Source of the DNA: Hyperoodon ampullatus
Lineage: Eukaryota > Chordata > Mammalia > Artiodactyla > Ziphiidae
Assembly: GCA_949752795.1 (NCBI GenBank)
Contig: OX457061.1
Coordinates: forward strand, 28,462,425-28,526,424
Length of the DNA stretch: 64,000 nucleotides
Direction of reading: 5' to 3'
How positions within the stretch are numbered: the stretch's first letter is position 1; every line of letters starts with the position of its first letter. The position numbers and the translations under genes are program-made. Below, piece by piece: positions 11,215-23,699 of this stretch. The notes beneath the pieces were generated by a model that was not told the origin of the DNA, ran no database searches, and saw only the letters and a program-made list of their open reading frames with translations.

Positions 11215-12770
11215 ACAACAAAATAAAACTTTGGTCCTGAAATTGTAAAAACATAGGAAAAAGTCTTCTTAACATTAATCATGGCAATAATTTTTGGATA
11301 TGACACCAAAGCACAAACAACAAAAAACAAAAATTATTACGTGGGACTACATCAAACTTTGCATAGCAAAGCCTTTGGATAGCAAAAGAAACAATCAAGC
11401 AAAATGAAAAGGTAACCCACAGAATGGAAGAAAACATTTGGAAATCCTATATCTGATAAGGTATTAATATCTAAAATATATAAAGAACTTACACAAATCA
11501 ATAGTAAAAAGCCAACCTGATTAAAAAATGGACAGAGAAACTGAATAGACATTTTCCCGAAGAGGATATGAAAATGGCCAATAGGTACATGAAAAGGAGC
11601 TTGACATCACTAACCATGAGGGAAATGCAAATCAAAACCACAATGATGGGCCTCCCTGGTGGCGCAGTGGTTGCGAGTCCGCCTGCTGATGCAGGGGACA
11701 CGGGTTCGTGCCCTGTCCGGGAAGATCCCACATGCCGCGGAGCGGCTAGGCCCATGAGCCATGGCTGCTGAGCCTGCGTGTCTGGAGCCTGTGCTCCGCA
11801 ATGGGAGAGGCCACAACAGTGAGAGGCCCGCGTACCGCAAAAAAAAAAAAACAAAAAACAAAAAAAAACCCACAGTGAGATATTACCTCACACCCGTTGG
11901 AATGACTATTATCAAAAAGACAAGAGATAACAAGTGCTGGTGAGGATGAGAAGAAATGGGAAACTTGTGCACTGTTGGTGGGAATATAAATTGGAACTGC
12001 TACTATGAAGAGAGTATGGAGGTTCCTCAAAAAATTAAAATAGAACTAACATGTGATCCAGCAATCCCATTTCTGGATATATATCCAAAAGAATTGAAAT
12101 CAGGATCGAGAAGAGATACCTGCACTTCTGTGTTCACTGCAGCATTATTCACAGTAGCCAAGACATGGAAGCAACCTAAGTGTTCATCAACAGATGATGG
12201 ATAAAGAAAATGTGTTATATACATAGAATGAAATATGATTCACTCTTAAAAAAGAAGAAAACCCTGCCATATGCAACAGCATGACTGAACGTAGAGGACA
12301 TTATGAAAAGTGAGATAACCAGACACAGGACAGATACTACATGACATCACTTATATGAGGAATCTAAAATAGTCAAACTCATAGAAGCAGAGAGTAGAAT
12401 GGTGGTTGGGATGGAGGGGGAAACAGGGAAATATTAGTCAAATGGTACAAAGTTTCAGTTATACGAGAGTAAGTCCTAGAGATCTATGTACAGTGTAGCG
12501 CCTATAGTTAACAGTACTGTATTGTATAGTTAAACATTTGCTAATAGGGTAGGTCTCATGTGTTTTTAAAACAAACCAAAACAAACCAGCCAAACAAAGA
12601 AAAAATGACTAAGAAGCAAGAGGGAAGTTTTGGAGGTGTTGTTTATTACCTTGATTGTGGTAATGGTTTCAGAGGTATATGCAGATCTCCAAACTTATCA
12701 AGTTGTATACATTAAATATGTCCGTTTTTTAATATATCAATTATACCTCAACAAAGATGTTTAAAAATTG
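11215..12770 (+). mobile_element. Old L1 3' end (L1M class) interrupted by a SINE
   Basis: The left segment matches ORF2 ('aatggacagagaaactgaat', 'gggaaatgcaaatcaaaacc'). After the SINE it resumes at 'gatattacctcacacccgtt' and continues through the ORF2 C-terminus into an L1M 3' UTR ending near 'caattatacctcaacaaaga'. The coding frames are broken; the longest piece (11956-12204) is part of the ORF2 C-terminus. Confidence 0.85.
11647..11864 (+). mobile_element. CHR-type SINE
   Basis: Complete sense copy: 'cctccctggtggcgcagtgg' head, GC-rich body and an A-tail interrupted by C. It interrupts the ORF2 part of the older L1. The imperfect duplication (aaaaccacaatga versus aaaacccacagtga) fits an insertion old enough to have mutated. 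Confidence 0.93.
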
Positions 12771-12949
12771 AATTAGGTGCATTCTATGTATTTATTTTTA
12801 CTAGGTTGAGAAATAGACTACTTTGTTTTTAAGGCTATCTTTAGTTTTAAATAATATTATTCTAAGACCTTTATGGCAAATCTTTAAGTATACAAGTATT
12901 TTCTTTAGATTATTTCAATAAATAAATATAATCCATTTGTTTTTATAAA

Positions 12950-13190
12950 TGGGCTCAGTTTTGGAATGAGAAAATCTTATTCTAATCTTTGTTCTGCTAC
13001 ACATTTATTGTGTGATCTTAGAGAAGTCATGATTCCCTAAACTTCATTCTTTCATTGAATACACTTTTTAGTGATTGCCATGCATATCAGATCTTGTCCT
13101 AGGCACATCAGAAACTTTTTTTTTTCATGTGTAAAATGTGGAGACATAATTAGAATGTATTCAAGCTCCCTTTCAGCTTTAAAATTATGA
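12950..13190 (+). repeat. Diverged MIR SINE, interrupted
   Basis: The left half has 'tctgctacacatttattgtg' and 'tagagaagtcatgattccct'; the right half resumes at 'catgtgtaaaatgtggagac'. About 75 bp with an L2-like or unassigned character lies between them. Confidence 0.5.
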
Positions 13191-14135
13191 ATCTGGGATA
13201 AAATTCACACTTTCTCTTCATAAGGATTAAAGAGGCAGCTTGGATTTTCCCTGGAGAGCTGAATTGCAATCAGATATTTGAGAAAAGATGTGAAAGAAAG
13301 TAATAACTCCCTTAGAATTGCTAAAGGTCCTCTATGATTATAATGGAAAATGAGTCAAATGGTGTTTGGAGCTTAAGGGAGAAGTTTAGTGGGGAAGGTG
13401 TACCCCAGGGCTCACTCTCACCTCGAACAATAACAAACTGCTAAGAATTGTCACAGCAACAAGAACAGTGGCAGCTGCAGCTGCAGCACTGAACATTCTG
13501 AATACACAGTACCTGGAGAAGTGGAGCCAGAATGAGTGAAGCAATGCACACACATACACACACACACCCACAGGAATTCTGTAGAGTGGGTGAGCAAGCC
13601 CAGTGTGACCCTTCTCTGTGGATGATGCCCAAGGCCTCCTGAAGGACCCCTCCCCAAGTGTGGAGGGCCTATTTGTCAGCAGTATTAACTTCTCCAGGTA
13701 CACTTTGTCCAGGACTTAAGTGAATATTCCTCTAGAGTAGACTGCTATTTAGGAACTTGTCATGTGGTCACAGAACCCTCTGCTCCTCATCTGACGGTAA
13801 GCCCAGAGCTATTCTCATACTTAGAGTCTGTGACATACCAGAAGGCATTTTTATGAGCACCCTGATGGGTAGTAATCAGTTTGATCAAGGCTAATCCTTT
13901 GCTGTTCTTTATCCCTGAACAACAATCCTGGTGCTGGCTGCTGGCTCACACTTTACAAAGATGGGGAGAGGTCTTTCAAGAATGGAAAGATCCAGTGCCT
14001 GATCTCAGTAGATGTTGCCCATGTGTAGCTTATTAATTATGCAAATTCTTGGGTGAGTACCCACCTCATACGCAAACTAGCAATAGTAGGATTATAGTCA
14101 GGGGGACATTACATATGAGATATTTCCAAAGATCT
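13191..14135. other. Unassigned sequence with a short (CA)n
   Basis: It includes an imperfect CA repeat at about 13546-13570 and a patch of CTG/CAG-rich sequence near 13470-13490. Three overlapping minus-strand open frames of 63-105 codons follow from the repeat composition and have no recognisable domain. Confidence 0.4.
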
Positions 14136-14139
14136 GAAT

Positions 14140-14420
14140 TATCATTTAACCTGAGACCTGAAAGATGCAAAAGAGGTAGTTAGGATGAAGGAAGATTATC
14201 CCAGACAGAGGGAATGGCACGTTCAAAGGTCCTGGGCCAGGTACAAACTTGGATGGACAAAGAACAGAAAGATGGCCAGTGTGGGTACAGTTAGTGGGCA
14301 TGGAAAAGACAGGTGCAAGATAAGATCATGGGAGCCTGGATGACTCTCTTAGCATTGGAGATGGAGTGAAATATTTATAATGTGGCGGGAAAAGTGGTGG
14401 ATTGATTATAAGGATGAGGA
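14140..14420 (+). repeat. Ancient repeat, same unnamed family as 1198-1770
   Basis: 'aacctgagacctgaaagatg', 'gacagagggaatggcacgtt' and 'gaacagaaagatggccagtg' follow the order of this family. Confidence 0.5.
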
Positions 14421-14888
14421 AAGGAGAGAAATAAAGGCTAGTACCTAGGTAGATGGTAGTGCCACTTAATGAAATGAGAAAAAGTGGAAAGAGAGACAGG
14501 TTAAGAGCCTGGGAACCAAGAATTCTGTTTCAGATTATAATTACAGAAATAATCAAATCAGTGGAAGAGAATAAAGTCTTGAAATAGTTACAATTATGAA
14601 TAGGAATTTAAGAAATAATAAGTATAATATTTCAATACTGTAGGAATAGGATGCCTTAGATGATAGAAAATATTGGTATGATTGATTATCCATCAGGAAA
14701 AATATTCAGCTAGAATCCTGCCTCATAGCACATAAAATTAATTCCTGATGAATTCTCAATTTAAAAAAATATAGTTGGGACAACTAGATTTATCTGTATA
14801 GAAAAATGTACCTCAACTCTTACCTCATGCCATATACAACAGTTAACTCAAGATGGGTCAGAGATCTAGCCATAAAGCCTTAAACTAT

Positions 14889-15166
14889 GGGTAAGCTGGG
14901 GGCGAAGTGAGAGAGTGGCATGGACATGTATACACTACCAAATGTAAAATAGATAGTTAGTGGGAAGCGCTGCATAGCACAGGGAGATCAGCTCGGTGCT
15001 TTCTGACCACCTAGAGGGTTGGGATAGGGAGGGTGGGAGGGAGACACGAGAGGGAGGAGATATGGGGATATATGTATATGTATAGCTGATTCCCTTTGTT
15101 ATACAGCAGAAACTAACACACTATTGTAAAGCAATTATACTCCGATGAAGATGTTAAAAAAAAAGA
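14889..15166 (+). mobile_element. Short 5'-truncated young L1 3' end
   Basis: The 278 bp contain the end of an artiodactyl L1 3' UTR ('ggatatatgtatatgtatag', 'gcaattatactccgatgaag') and an A-tail. The 11 bp duplication ccttaaactat flanks it (14878-14888 and 15167-15177), which shows a genuine target-primed insertion into the older L1. Confidence 0.93.
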
Positions 15167-15849
15167 CCTTAAACTATTAAATATTTAGAAGAAAACATAA
15201 TAAAATTTGTGACATTGGACTAGACAAAGATTTCCTAAACATGATGAAAAAAGAAAAAATTGAAAAATGGATAAAATGTCTTCATCAAAATAAAAACCTT
15301 TGTTCTATGAAAGACAGTTAAGAAAATGAAAAGACTAGCCATAGATTGTAAGAAAATACTTGCAAAACATATTTCTGACAGGGGACTTGCGTCCAGAATA
15401 TATGAAGAACACAACTTAATAAGGAAAACAACCCAGTTTTTTTAAAAAGGGGAAAAGATTTGAACAGACACTTGACAGATGCTCAACATCATTATTATCA
15501 TGTAAATTCAAATGAAAACCGCAATGAGAGACCACTGGACACCATTTGAATGGCTAAAATGAAAAAGCTTGACAATACCAAGTGCTGGACAGAATGTGGA
15601 ACTGGAAACTATACATTTCGGTTGAGAATGCAAAATGGCCCAGCCACTTTGAAAGACAATATGGCAGTATTTTATAAAGTTAAACATACACTTACCATAT
15701 AACCCAGCAATCTTAAGTCTAGATATTTATTTAAGAGAAATGAAATGGGTATGTCCATATAAAGTCTTTTACACAGAGACTTTTATATTTTAGTAAATAA
15801 TAATATTTTAATATATAATAATACTACAGTAATGTTATAACATTATGCA

Positions 15850-16270
15850 TAATAACTGTTAAAATTAAACACAAAATAGAGACCAGACTTGAGAATTCCC
15901 TGAGCCGGCAAAACCATTAAGCCATGTAAGCAAAACTAAATCTAGCTCATTTCATGAGCATAAGCAAAGCTTAACTTAAGGTTATTTCTTGTAAATGCCT
16001 CTGACAATCAAAAGAAACAGGTCATCTTCCTGAAAATGGTATGAGATAATCACTTTCAATCAATCCCTTGCCATCTGGAAACCCCCATTGTAATAACCAG
16101 TTGTCATAAAGGTTAACAGTTTCCTCATTTTTCACTTTATAAGCCATCCTGTAACTTCATGCCCCTGAGCTTCATTATCAGTCTTCAAATTTGGAAGCCC
16201 TTAGCTTGTGAACTGTTTTTATATACACAATAAACTCTTACTAAATAATATTTATTGATATAATGGTTTT
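15850..16270 (+). mobile_element. Probable solo LTR inside the old L1
   Basis: This block is foreign to the L1 reading. It has a TATA-like 'cactttataagccatcctgt' around 16135 and an AATAAA in 'caataaactcttactaaata' near 16230. This promoter-then-poly(A)-signal spacing is that of a retroviral LTR. The exact borders, the family and the 4-6 bp duplication are not resolved by eye. Confidence 0.45.
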
Positions 16271-16745
16271 AATTTTGCTATTTCTGGATTTTTGACCTAA
16301 CCAAAAACTAGAATAATTTCAAATATCAATTAATTGGTAGTTAGATAATGAAGTTATGAATTATCCACACTATGGAACATTGCTCAGCAATGAAAATGAG
16401 GTAAATATTAATATATATGAAAATGTGGATGCAACTCAGACATACGAGAGAAGACAAATACGAAAGACTATGTACTTTATGAGTCCATTAATACAAAATT
16501 CTAGAAAAGGTAAAGCTGTAGTGACAGGAAGCGACTGTGGTCAAGGGTCAGGAGAGGGCATCATTTGTGAAGTGGTATGAGAAAACATTTCAGGATGATG
16601 GATCTCTTCAACAGCTTGATTTTGGTGGAGGTTACATGACTATGTACAGTTACCAAAATTCATCAACCTGTGTGCTTAAAATGAGTGAATTTTGTTGTAT
16701 GTAAATTATACCTCATTAAAGCAAAAAAGTAAATAAAAATAAAAC

Positions 16746-17745
16746 ACTGAAAACATTAGATGAAAATCTACAAGATTCTAGTCTCAGGGTGAGGGATAGC
16801 ATCCTAAACAAAAGAATAAAAGACATATTTGCCTACATAAAAATTTTTTCAAGTATATTATAGAATGAGACTGACAGAAAATGGTAAACTGCAAAAGAAT
16901 GTTTGCAACATATGTTACTGACAAAAAGTAAATATCCCTAATGAGTAATAAGATCTTACAAAGTGTTTTACGTGAAAAAGATGGCACAGTAGAAAAGTAG
17001 CCTAGAGAGAGAAGATGATGCCCAAATGGCTAAGATGTGTGAAAAAATGCCTCATCTTACTACTATTGAGGAAAATGAAAATTAGAGTATGAGACCATTT
17101 TCATCCATTAGACTGGAAAAAATTGAAATGAGCAATTACAAGAATGCTGGTGAGACTGTAGGGGAATGGGCTGCATCATAATGCTGCTGATGGCAGTGAG
17201 AATCTCTAAAACATCTGGGGAAATTTATCTAGAAATATATGTTAAAATCATTATGCACATATTATTTAATCCAGCAATCCCACTTGTGGGGCTCTACCTT
17301 GTAAAAATAAAGGCACTGGTACATGAGGATATAGGTATGACAATATGTATTGAAGCATTGCTGGAAGTTGGCATAAAGAAAAACTGGAAACTACCTGAGT
17401 GGGGGAAATGGTTGAATAAATTCTGACACATCTATGCTATGGATTACCATAGATAGGTACCATATAGATATTGAAAATAAGTTAGAGATTTATTAACTAT
17501 AAGTGATATCCATGATGTATTTTAAATAAGAAAATTACATAAGGTAATATGATTTTATTTTTGTTAAAATTATCACAGCCAGAAAGCCTGCACTATACTA
17601 TGTCTGAGCTCTCCTGGTTACGTGAGAGAATATCAGTGCATTGCTAATGTTGGTAACCTCAGGAGGGGGAGTTAGGAAGAGAGTATTAATTTTTTTCTTT
17701 ATACGTCATTGCACGTGTTTATCTTTGCAGTTATATCACCAGATG
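16746..17745 (+). mobile_element. Old L1 3' end (L1M class)
   Basis: A second diverged L1 copy follows the first directly: 'aatccagcaatcccacttgt' from ORF2 and 'aagttagagatttattaact' from further 3'. The 86-codon frame at 17166-17426 is a decayed ORF2 piece. Confidence 0.65.
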
Positions 17746-17794
17746 CAGTGAGGAAGTATGACTTTTGTGAAACCATTTAAAAAGCAATAGAGAA

Positions 17795-18000
17795 GGGGCT
17801 TCCCTGGTGGCGCAGTGGTTGAGAGTCCGCCTGCCGATGCAGGGCAAACGGGTTCGTGCCCCGGTCCGGGAAGATCCCACATGCCGCGGAGCGGCTGGGC
17901 CCGTGAGCCATGGCCGCTGAGCCTGCGCGTCTGGAGCCTGTGCTCCGCAATGGGAGAGGCCACAACAGTGAGCGGCCCGCGTACCGCAAAAAAAAAAAAA
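17795..18000 (+). mobile_element. CHR-type SINE
   Basis: Complete sense copy with an A-tail. The duplication aaaaagcaatagagaa is perfect (17779-17794 and 18001-18016), indicating a fairly recent insertion on the cetacean lineage. Confidence 0.97.
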
Positions 18001-18016
18001 AAAAAGCAATAGAGAA

Positions 18017-20140
18017 AATTCTAAGAAAGATACACAGCATATTCTTCAATTGGTAGGTACTAGATATTGTGAGATGGCTAGCAATCTCGGTAAAAGTTTT
18101 GGAGAAAAATAGAACACTACCACAGTAAATGTGCATATCAGTTGCAAGGTGCATCACAATTTCAGAAACATTACAAAGGTTGAAGAAAAAATTCTTTTTA
18201 ATGTGACAGAAAAACATTTTTCAGAGAAAAATATTAGTTATATCCCTTTGCCCTACTTCCTTTCCCCTTTCTGAGGAAGGTGCCTCTGTTAAAGACCATA
18301 TATTTCTTAAATGCTTGCACGGGTAAATGCCTATGTGCACATGCGCACACACACACACTCACATACACAATCTTTGTCCTCAGTTTATCGGTCTTTTGCA
18401 TACTTGAAAACAACTTTACATGATGGATGTGATGATGTGAATTTGGAAGATCAGACACACATACATTTCTCTGGCTAAAAAAGGGAAAGTAGTGAAAGAG
18501 AGTACTGTCAGAGAGGTTGAAGGAGGGCTGGGTAGGAGCAGGGGTTGGAGACAAAAGATTTGGAAGTCAGTAGGGAAGAAAACAGACTTGGGAAGAGATG
18601 GCCAGTGCAGATTACTTACACTGAAGTAAAAATGCTGTGTTTTGCCACAGATGTATAAACGCTCATGTCCTCTATGTAATCTCTAGTAAAGCCTGTTAGC
18701 TCTCTAATGTCTTGGGAAATGATTTGCTTTTTAGAAATGAGTCTTGCTTCAAGAGGGATGTAGGGTGAAATCACAGACTGGCCATGGGAGGCTGTGTACA
18801 ACTTGATTATGACAACTCAGGAGATACAGGCCTTACTGCTACTATATTATTTTTTCTTGTTTGGGAAATGGAAACTTTCAGAGAAATCACACATCCTTAT
18901 TCTACAGAGTTATGCAGATTTAATGCACAAATAATTATCACATGAAGAATTATATGCAGAACTTAAATTCTGGATTAAGGGAGGAGGGGGGAAAAAGGAA
19001 TTATAAACACTTAAATATGGTAATCAATCTTGACTTCCAAATTGAATTGCAAAGGCTAAAACTGTAATTGAATAAGGAGTATCTATTCCCACTGATACCT
19101 CTCATTTTATGAGGCAACATCACAGTTACTAAACAAAACAAATCTAAAGTCAGTGAGGTCACATTTCCTGAGACTCTGGTAATAAACATTCATCAAAATA
19201 ATGGTGAGCTTGACTATTCTGGTTTATATTTTCAACGACTTAAATTGATCATTAAATTATGACTTTCAGTTTTATTTTTCAAATCACTTTTTTCAGTTGT
19301 TTATTCCTCTAATCATGAAAAGGAAATGAGAAAATGTACAAGTATACCACAGTGCAAAAAAAGAAGAAAGTATTTCTGGTCTATTTTATTCTAGTCTTTT
19401 TTTTCTATGCATGTGAAAGCATAAAATTTGTTTTCATTTAAAGTCATAATAAAAATATGATTTTATTAAATAAAAACATACTTATTCTACAAATATTTAT
19501 GAAGTGCTTACTATGGTACCAGAAGAAAGTTCAAGATCAGAAATAAATGTTCTGGATGAGGAGAAACAAAGACTAAGGTACTCAGTGTAGATTGCTCCAA
19601 CCAAGGGAAAAATTATTTATGCCTTTTCAACCTCCATGCACCATTTAATAAAAATTCTTGTATTTTGGACACCTAATTGTTTCCATGTGCACTTGATATT
19701 TTCTTAGAGTGTAAGAAAATATCAAAAAAATTTTTTTTCTCTCCAAATCTTTCCTTTAATGTCAGGTAGTGCTTCAACCCAAACACACACAAGATACATA
19801 CCATAGAGAGAGGGACCTGATGGCATCTGGGTCATGCATGGTGTGGTAGGTACAAATCTTGACCCAATGCAAAGGAGAAGTCAAGGTCCTTGGAAGAAGG
19901 ATGGAACTCATTTTCCCCTTCCCATTTCTCTTTCGTACTGGGCTTCAGCTAAAGTCTATGGAAGAGAAAGAACTTTTAATCAGTGAAGAGTTTAATATTT
20001 AGAGATGCTGTAACTTTCAGCTGACTTTGTATATTTGACTTTGTGTTACTGTCTTTTAAATTGGGTCTACTGTTGCTCAGTAAAGCAGACAATCAAACCA
20101 AATGGCAAGTGTTCTATCATGTTTTTTAAGCTTGCAACAT
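18017..20140. other. Mostly unassigned sequence
   Basis: No gene is recognised. A short CA repeat lies at 18346-18358. A perfect 14 bp inverted repeat with a 5 nt loop sits at 19693-19725. Open frames are no longer than about 106 codons and lack known motifs. Confidence 0.4.
19693..19725. repeat. Perfect 14 bp inverted repeat (hairpin)
   Basis: ttgatattttctta, loop gagtg, then its exact complement. It is AT-rich and isolated. It could be a cruciform-prone palindrome or the relic of a small DNA element. No flanking TA duplication is visible. Confidence 0.85.
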
Positions 20141-21411
20141 TTTAACATATTTTTATTGTGAAAATATATTTATAGATAGCCTAATGACTATGAAGCAGAG
20201 CATGTGTTATCACCCCTCAGGTCAAGAAACAGTGTTCTACTGGACACTGGAGGACTTCAGAACTCCTCCCCTTTTGTTTCTTATCCTATCCAAACCCCTC
20301 CTCTATGGGTAATCTCTATGTTAACTTTTATTTTATTTATTACAAAAAAAATTTTTTAAGAAGACAAGAATGTCTTCTTTTATATATATATAAACTTATT
20401 TTAGTTTTGGCTGTGTTGGGTTTTCGCTGTGGCGAGAGGGGCTACTCTTCATTGCAGTGTGTGGACTTCCCATCGCAGTGGCTTCTCATCGCAGAGCATG
20501 GGCTCTAGGCACGTGGGCTTCAGTAGTTGTGGCACGCGGGCTCAGTAGTTGTGGCACATGGGCTTAGTTGCTCCACGGCATGTGGGATTTTCCCAGACCA
20601 GGGCTCGAACCCGTGTCCTCTGCATTGGCAGGTGGATTCGTAACCACTGTGCCGCCAGGGAAGCCCCTCTATGTTGACTTTTAAGTTGCTCTTTTCTTTC
20701 CACCTTTGCATATGTACATACCACCTGTATATCTCTTCTTAAACAAGATAGCTGCTTTAGAACTTTATATTAGTGGAACAATATAGTAGTTATTATTTTG
20801 TTTCCTGTATATTTAGCTTAATATGATATCCTAGATTCATACATGTTCTAGTGTGTGGCTGTATATCACACAAGTGTACGTATCATATGTATATGTATTA
20901 TATATATATTTTTTGCTACATGTAATTCCATTGTATTCATATACTCCAATTTATTTAACCCTCCTACTGTGAATGGACACTTAAGTTGTTTCCAGCTTTT
21001 GTCCAAAACAAAGTATGTAGCTGTGAATATTCTAATGAGCATGTATTGTGGAACATCCATATAAGCATTTCTCTCATGCCTAGGAGTAGAATTTCTGGGT
21101 TGAAATGTATGAACATTTCAATTTTATCAGAAAATGTTTTCCAAAGTTGTTATAGTTATTTATACCCCCACCAGTAGTGGATCAAATTTCTGATTGTTTC
21201 CATCTTACCAACATTTAGTTTTATCAGATGTTCTAATTTTCAGTCAATCTCTATAGTCATATCTAAGTCATTTTAATTTGAATTTTCCTATTTGCCAATT
21301 GAACCTAATAACCTTTCATAGATTTGTCATTTGAGTTTCCTTCTTGTTCAGTGACTTCAAGTCTTTCAGTCATTTTTCTAATGTATTGTCTTTACTTTTC
21401 TTATTGATTTT
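20141..21411 (-). mobile_element. Old L1 fragment carrying two CHR-1 SINEs
   Basis: Antisense L1: 'gtgaatggacacttaagttg', 'tgggttgaaatgtatgaaca' and 'tatacccccaccagtagtgg' match the ORF2 3' end. The 3' UTR lies to the left (20141-20330). No frame is open. Confidence 0.65.
20331..20666 (-). mobile_element. CHR-1 type SINE (long form)
   Basis: Antisense copy of about 335 bp. From the left: A-rich 3' part, 'ttttggctgtgttgggtttt', repeated 'cagtagttgtggcac' motifs, and the tRNA-like head 'accactgtgccgccagggaa'. The duplication ctctatgttRactttta (one mismatch) lies at 20314-20330 and 20667-20683. This longer form is the older CHR type. Confidence 0.93.
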
Positions 21412-21753
21412 TAAAAAAATTTATTTATTTTTGTCACATTGGGTCTTCATTGCTGCATGTGGGCATTCTCTAGCTGCAGTGAGCAGGGGCTACTCTTTGT
21501 TGCAATGTGCAGACTTCTCACTGCGGTGGCTTCTGTTGTGGCGGAGCACAGGCTCTAGGCCTGCGGGCTTCAGTAGTTGTAGCACGTGGGCTCAGTAGTT
21601 GTGGCTCTTGGGCTCTAGAGCACAGGCTCAGTAGTTGTAGTGCACAGGCTTAGTTGCTCTGCGGCATGTGGGATCTTCCCGGACCAGGGCTTGAACCCAT
21701 GTCCCCTGCACTGGCAGGTGGATTCTTAATCAGTGTGCCACCAGGGAAGTCCT
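21412..21753 (-). mobile_element. CHR-1 type SINE (long form)
   Basis: Antisense copy ending in the head 'gtgccaccagggaagtcc'. The body carries three 'cagtagttgt' motifs. The duplication cttaYtgatttt (one mismatch) lies at 21400-21411 and 21754-21765. Confidence 0.93.
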
Positions 21754-21765
21754 CTTACTGATTTT

Positions 21766-22600
21766 CGTAATTTTTTTTTTAATTGTAAGATGATTGTAGG
21801 TTCACGTGCAGTTGTAAGAAATAGTATGAAGAAATCCTATTTGCTCATTAAGCATTTTCTCTAATGATAACATCTTGCTTAACTATTGAGTAATATTGCA
21901 ATCAGTAAATTGACATTGATAAAATTCACTGATGTTATTCAGATTTCTCACTTTATATGTACTTGTACCTGTGTGTGTGTGCTTGTGTGTGTATATTTAG
22001 TTCTCTGCAATTTTGTCACATGTAAAGTTTGTGTTTCTACCACCACAGTCAAGATACTGAACAGTTCTGTCATCACAAGGATTCCTACTGTTGTCCTTTT
22101 ATATCCACACCCAACTTCCCACTCGCCCCCTCCCCTCTCCTCCACACACACTTTCTCTGAAAACCACTACAGCTGACCCTTGAACAACATGGGTTTGAAC
22201 TATGCAGGTCCACTTATACACCAGTTTTTTGTTTAATGGTAAATACCACAGTACTGCATGATCCACTGTTGGTTGAATCCATGGATGGGGAACCACAGGT
22301 ATGGAGGAACCTCAGATATGGAGAAACTGTGGGTACTAGGAACCAGGAATACGGAGGGTCTACTATAAATTATATGGTGGATTTTTGATTATGTCAGCAT
22401 CCCTAAACCCTGCATTGTTTAAGGGTCAACTCTAATTTGTACTCCATATCTATAATTTTATGATTTCAAGGATGTTATATAAATGGAATAATATAGGATG
22501 TAACCTTCTGGGATTGGCTTTTTTTCACTCAGCCTAATTCCCTGGAGATTCATCCAAGTTATTGTCTGATCATTTCTTTCAATACAAATGTACTCATGAG
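21766..22600 (-). mobile_element. Old L1 3' end, interrupted by a DNA transposon
   Basis: Antisense L1M 3' UTR and ORF2 end: 'ctaccaccacagtcaagata', 'tttcaaggatgttatataaa', 'ttttttcactcagcctaatt'. It contains a (TG)n run at about 21970-21994 and is split by the element at 22170-22432. Confidence 0.6.
22170..22432. mobile_element. Tigger/mariner-like non-autonomous DNA transposon
   Basis: 263 bp with matching inverted ends: cagctgacccttgaacaaca on the left and the complement of tgtttaagggtcaactc on the right. TA is duplicated at 22168-22169 and 22433-22434. The ends and the TA target are those of Tc1/mariner-pogo elements. No transposase is encoded, so it is an immobile internal-deletion derivative. 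Confidence 0.88.
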
Positions 22601-23404
22601 TCTGTGGCATTCCCTTCTGAATTTTCTCCTTTGTGATTCAACATTATGTTTTTCCAATACCACCACTTGGAACCATTGCCAGTTTACATATACCCTCTTT
22701 GCCCTCGAGGTACAGTGAATACATATTTACCCTCTTGCCTAAGTCACAACACTTTGAGATACTGTCACACATATGTGTGTATCACTTTCTGTTAGTGACC
22801 TGGAAGACTGAGAATCTAATTTGGGATTAGTGAATGCCCTTTAAGGCAAGGTCATTCAAGTTATACTTTTGGAATGAAAATTTGGAAAAAGCATCTAAAA
22901 AAAATCCCTCAAAATAGGTTAAGGTTACCTGATTAATGTAATTGCTATTCTAAAATATGTTTTTCTATTTCTTCCTCCTCAAAGATTTCAATTCATTAAA
23001 CTATAGTTTTCAATTAACTGCCTTTCTTTGAACATAGATTCCATGATTTTTATTTGCATTTTCTTTTTCAGTTGCTATCTTGTTTCTTTAGAATACCTGA
23101 GTAAAACAGTACTAAAGATAAACATTTATTTATTAAAATAAAATTCTATAGTTCCTGAGGTATTCATAAATAACAGAAATATTGTTTTGCATTCACTTTA
23201 TTTCTTAGCTCATTAAGACATCTCTAATTTGTTTCCCAGTTTCTAGAGTTAACACAGAGCCTGACATTACATTAAAATGTGTTGGAAGAGTGAATTAAAT
23301 TTCTAGGTTTTTTATTGTTGTTGTTTATTGCTTAACCAGAAGTTAGAGTTGCAAAATTAAAGTGTGCATTGATTGACACAAATGCTGCTTCTTGCTATTG
23401 ACAG
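22601..23404. other. Unassigned AT-rich sequence
   Basis: No gene or confident repeat is recognised. Its right edge borders an exon-like segment. Confidence 0.4.
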
Positions 23405-23528
23405 GTTAACAGGCATCCCCAGACCATGATAACCAAGATTATTAATTGAAATGGAACATAAAGGAGATGACAGAAAATCTTCTGAAGGAAACACAGGCAC
23501 CAGCTTTCAAAACTTTAAGAAAACAAAG
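23405..23528 (+). CDS. Candidate 5' coding exon, gene unidentified
   Basis: The segment is preceded by 'cttgctattgacag' (acceptor AG) and followed by GTACAA (donor GT). It contains an ATG at 23451 in strong context (G at -3, G at +4) with an in-frame TAA 27 nt upstream. From the ATG, 26 codons stay open to the donor and end in phase 0. The peptide begins MEHKGDDRKSSEGNTG and is hydrophilic and lysine-rich. I recognise no family. It could be a first coding exon with some 5' UTR, or a chance match. The only phase-compatible partner with good signals is 37197-37280. Confidence 0.33.
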
Positions 23529-23699
23529 GTACAAACCTCCTTATTAGCCTCCTCTTTTAAAAGTCTAATTTCCCTTTTATCATATCTACACACTTACACA
23601 TAGACACAACATTAGTCAAAGGGTACACGAAGGTACTTTAGAGAGCTAGGTAGGGACTTGGGGACAGAATTCCTTCAGTGCGTTCTAATGAGCTAACAG

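Larger units (their letters stand above)
14700..16745 (+). mobile_element. Old L1 host element, interrupted twice
   Basis: Old L1 sequence runs from about 14700 to 14888, resumes at 15167, is broken again at about 15850-16270, and finishes with an L1M 3' UTR ('gtgcttaaaatgagtgaatt', 'aaattatacctcattaaagc') near 16745. The two interruptions are a young L1 tail and a probable LTR. The coding frames are fully decayed. Confidence 0.75.
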
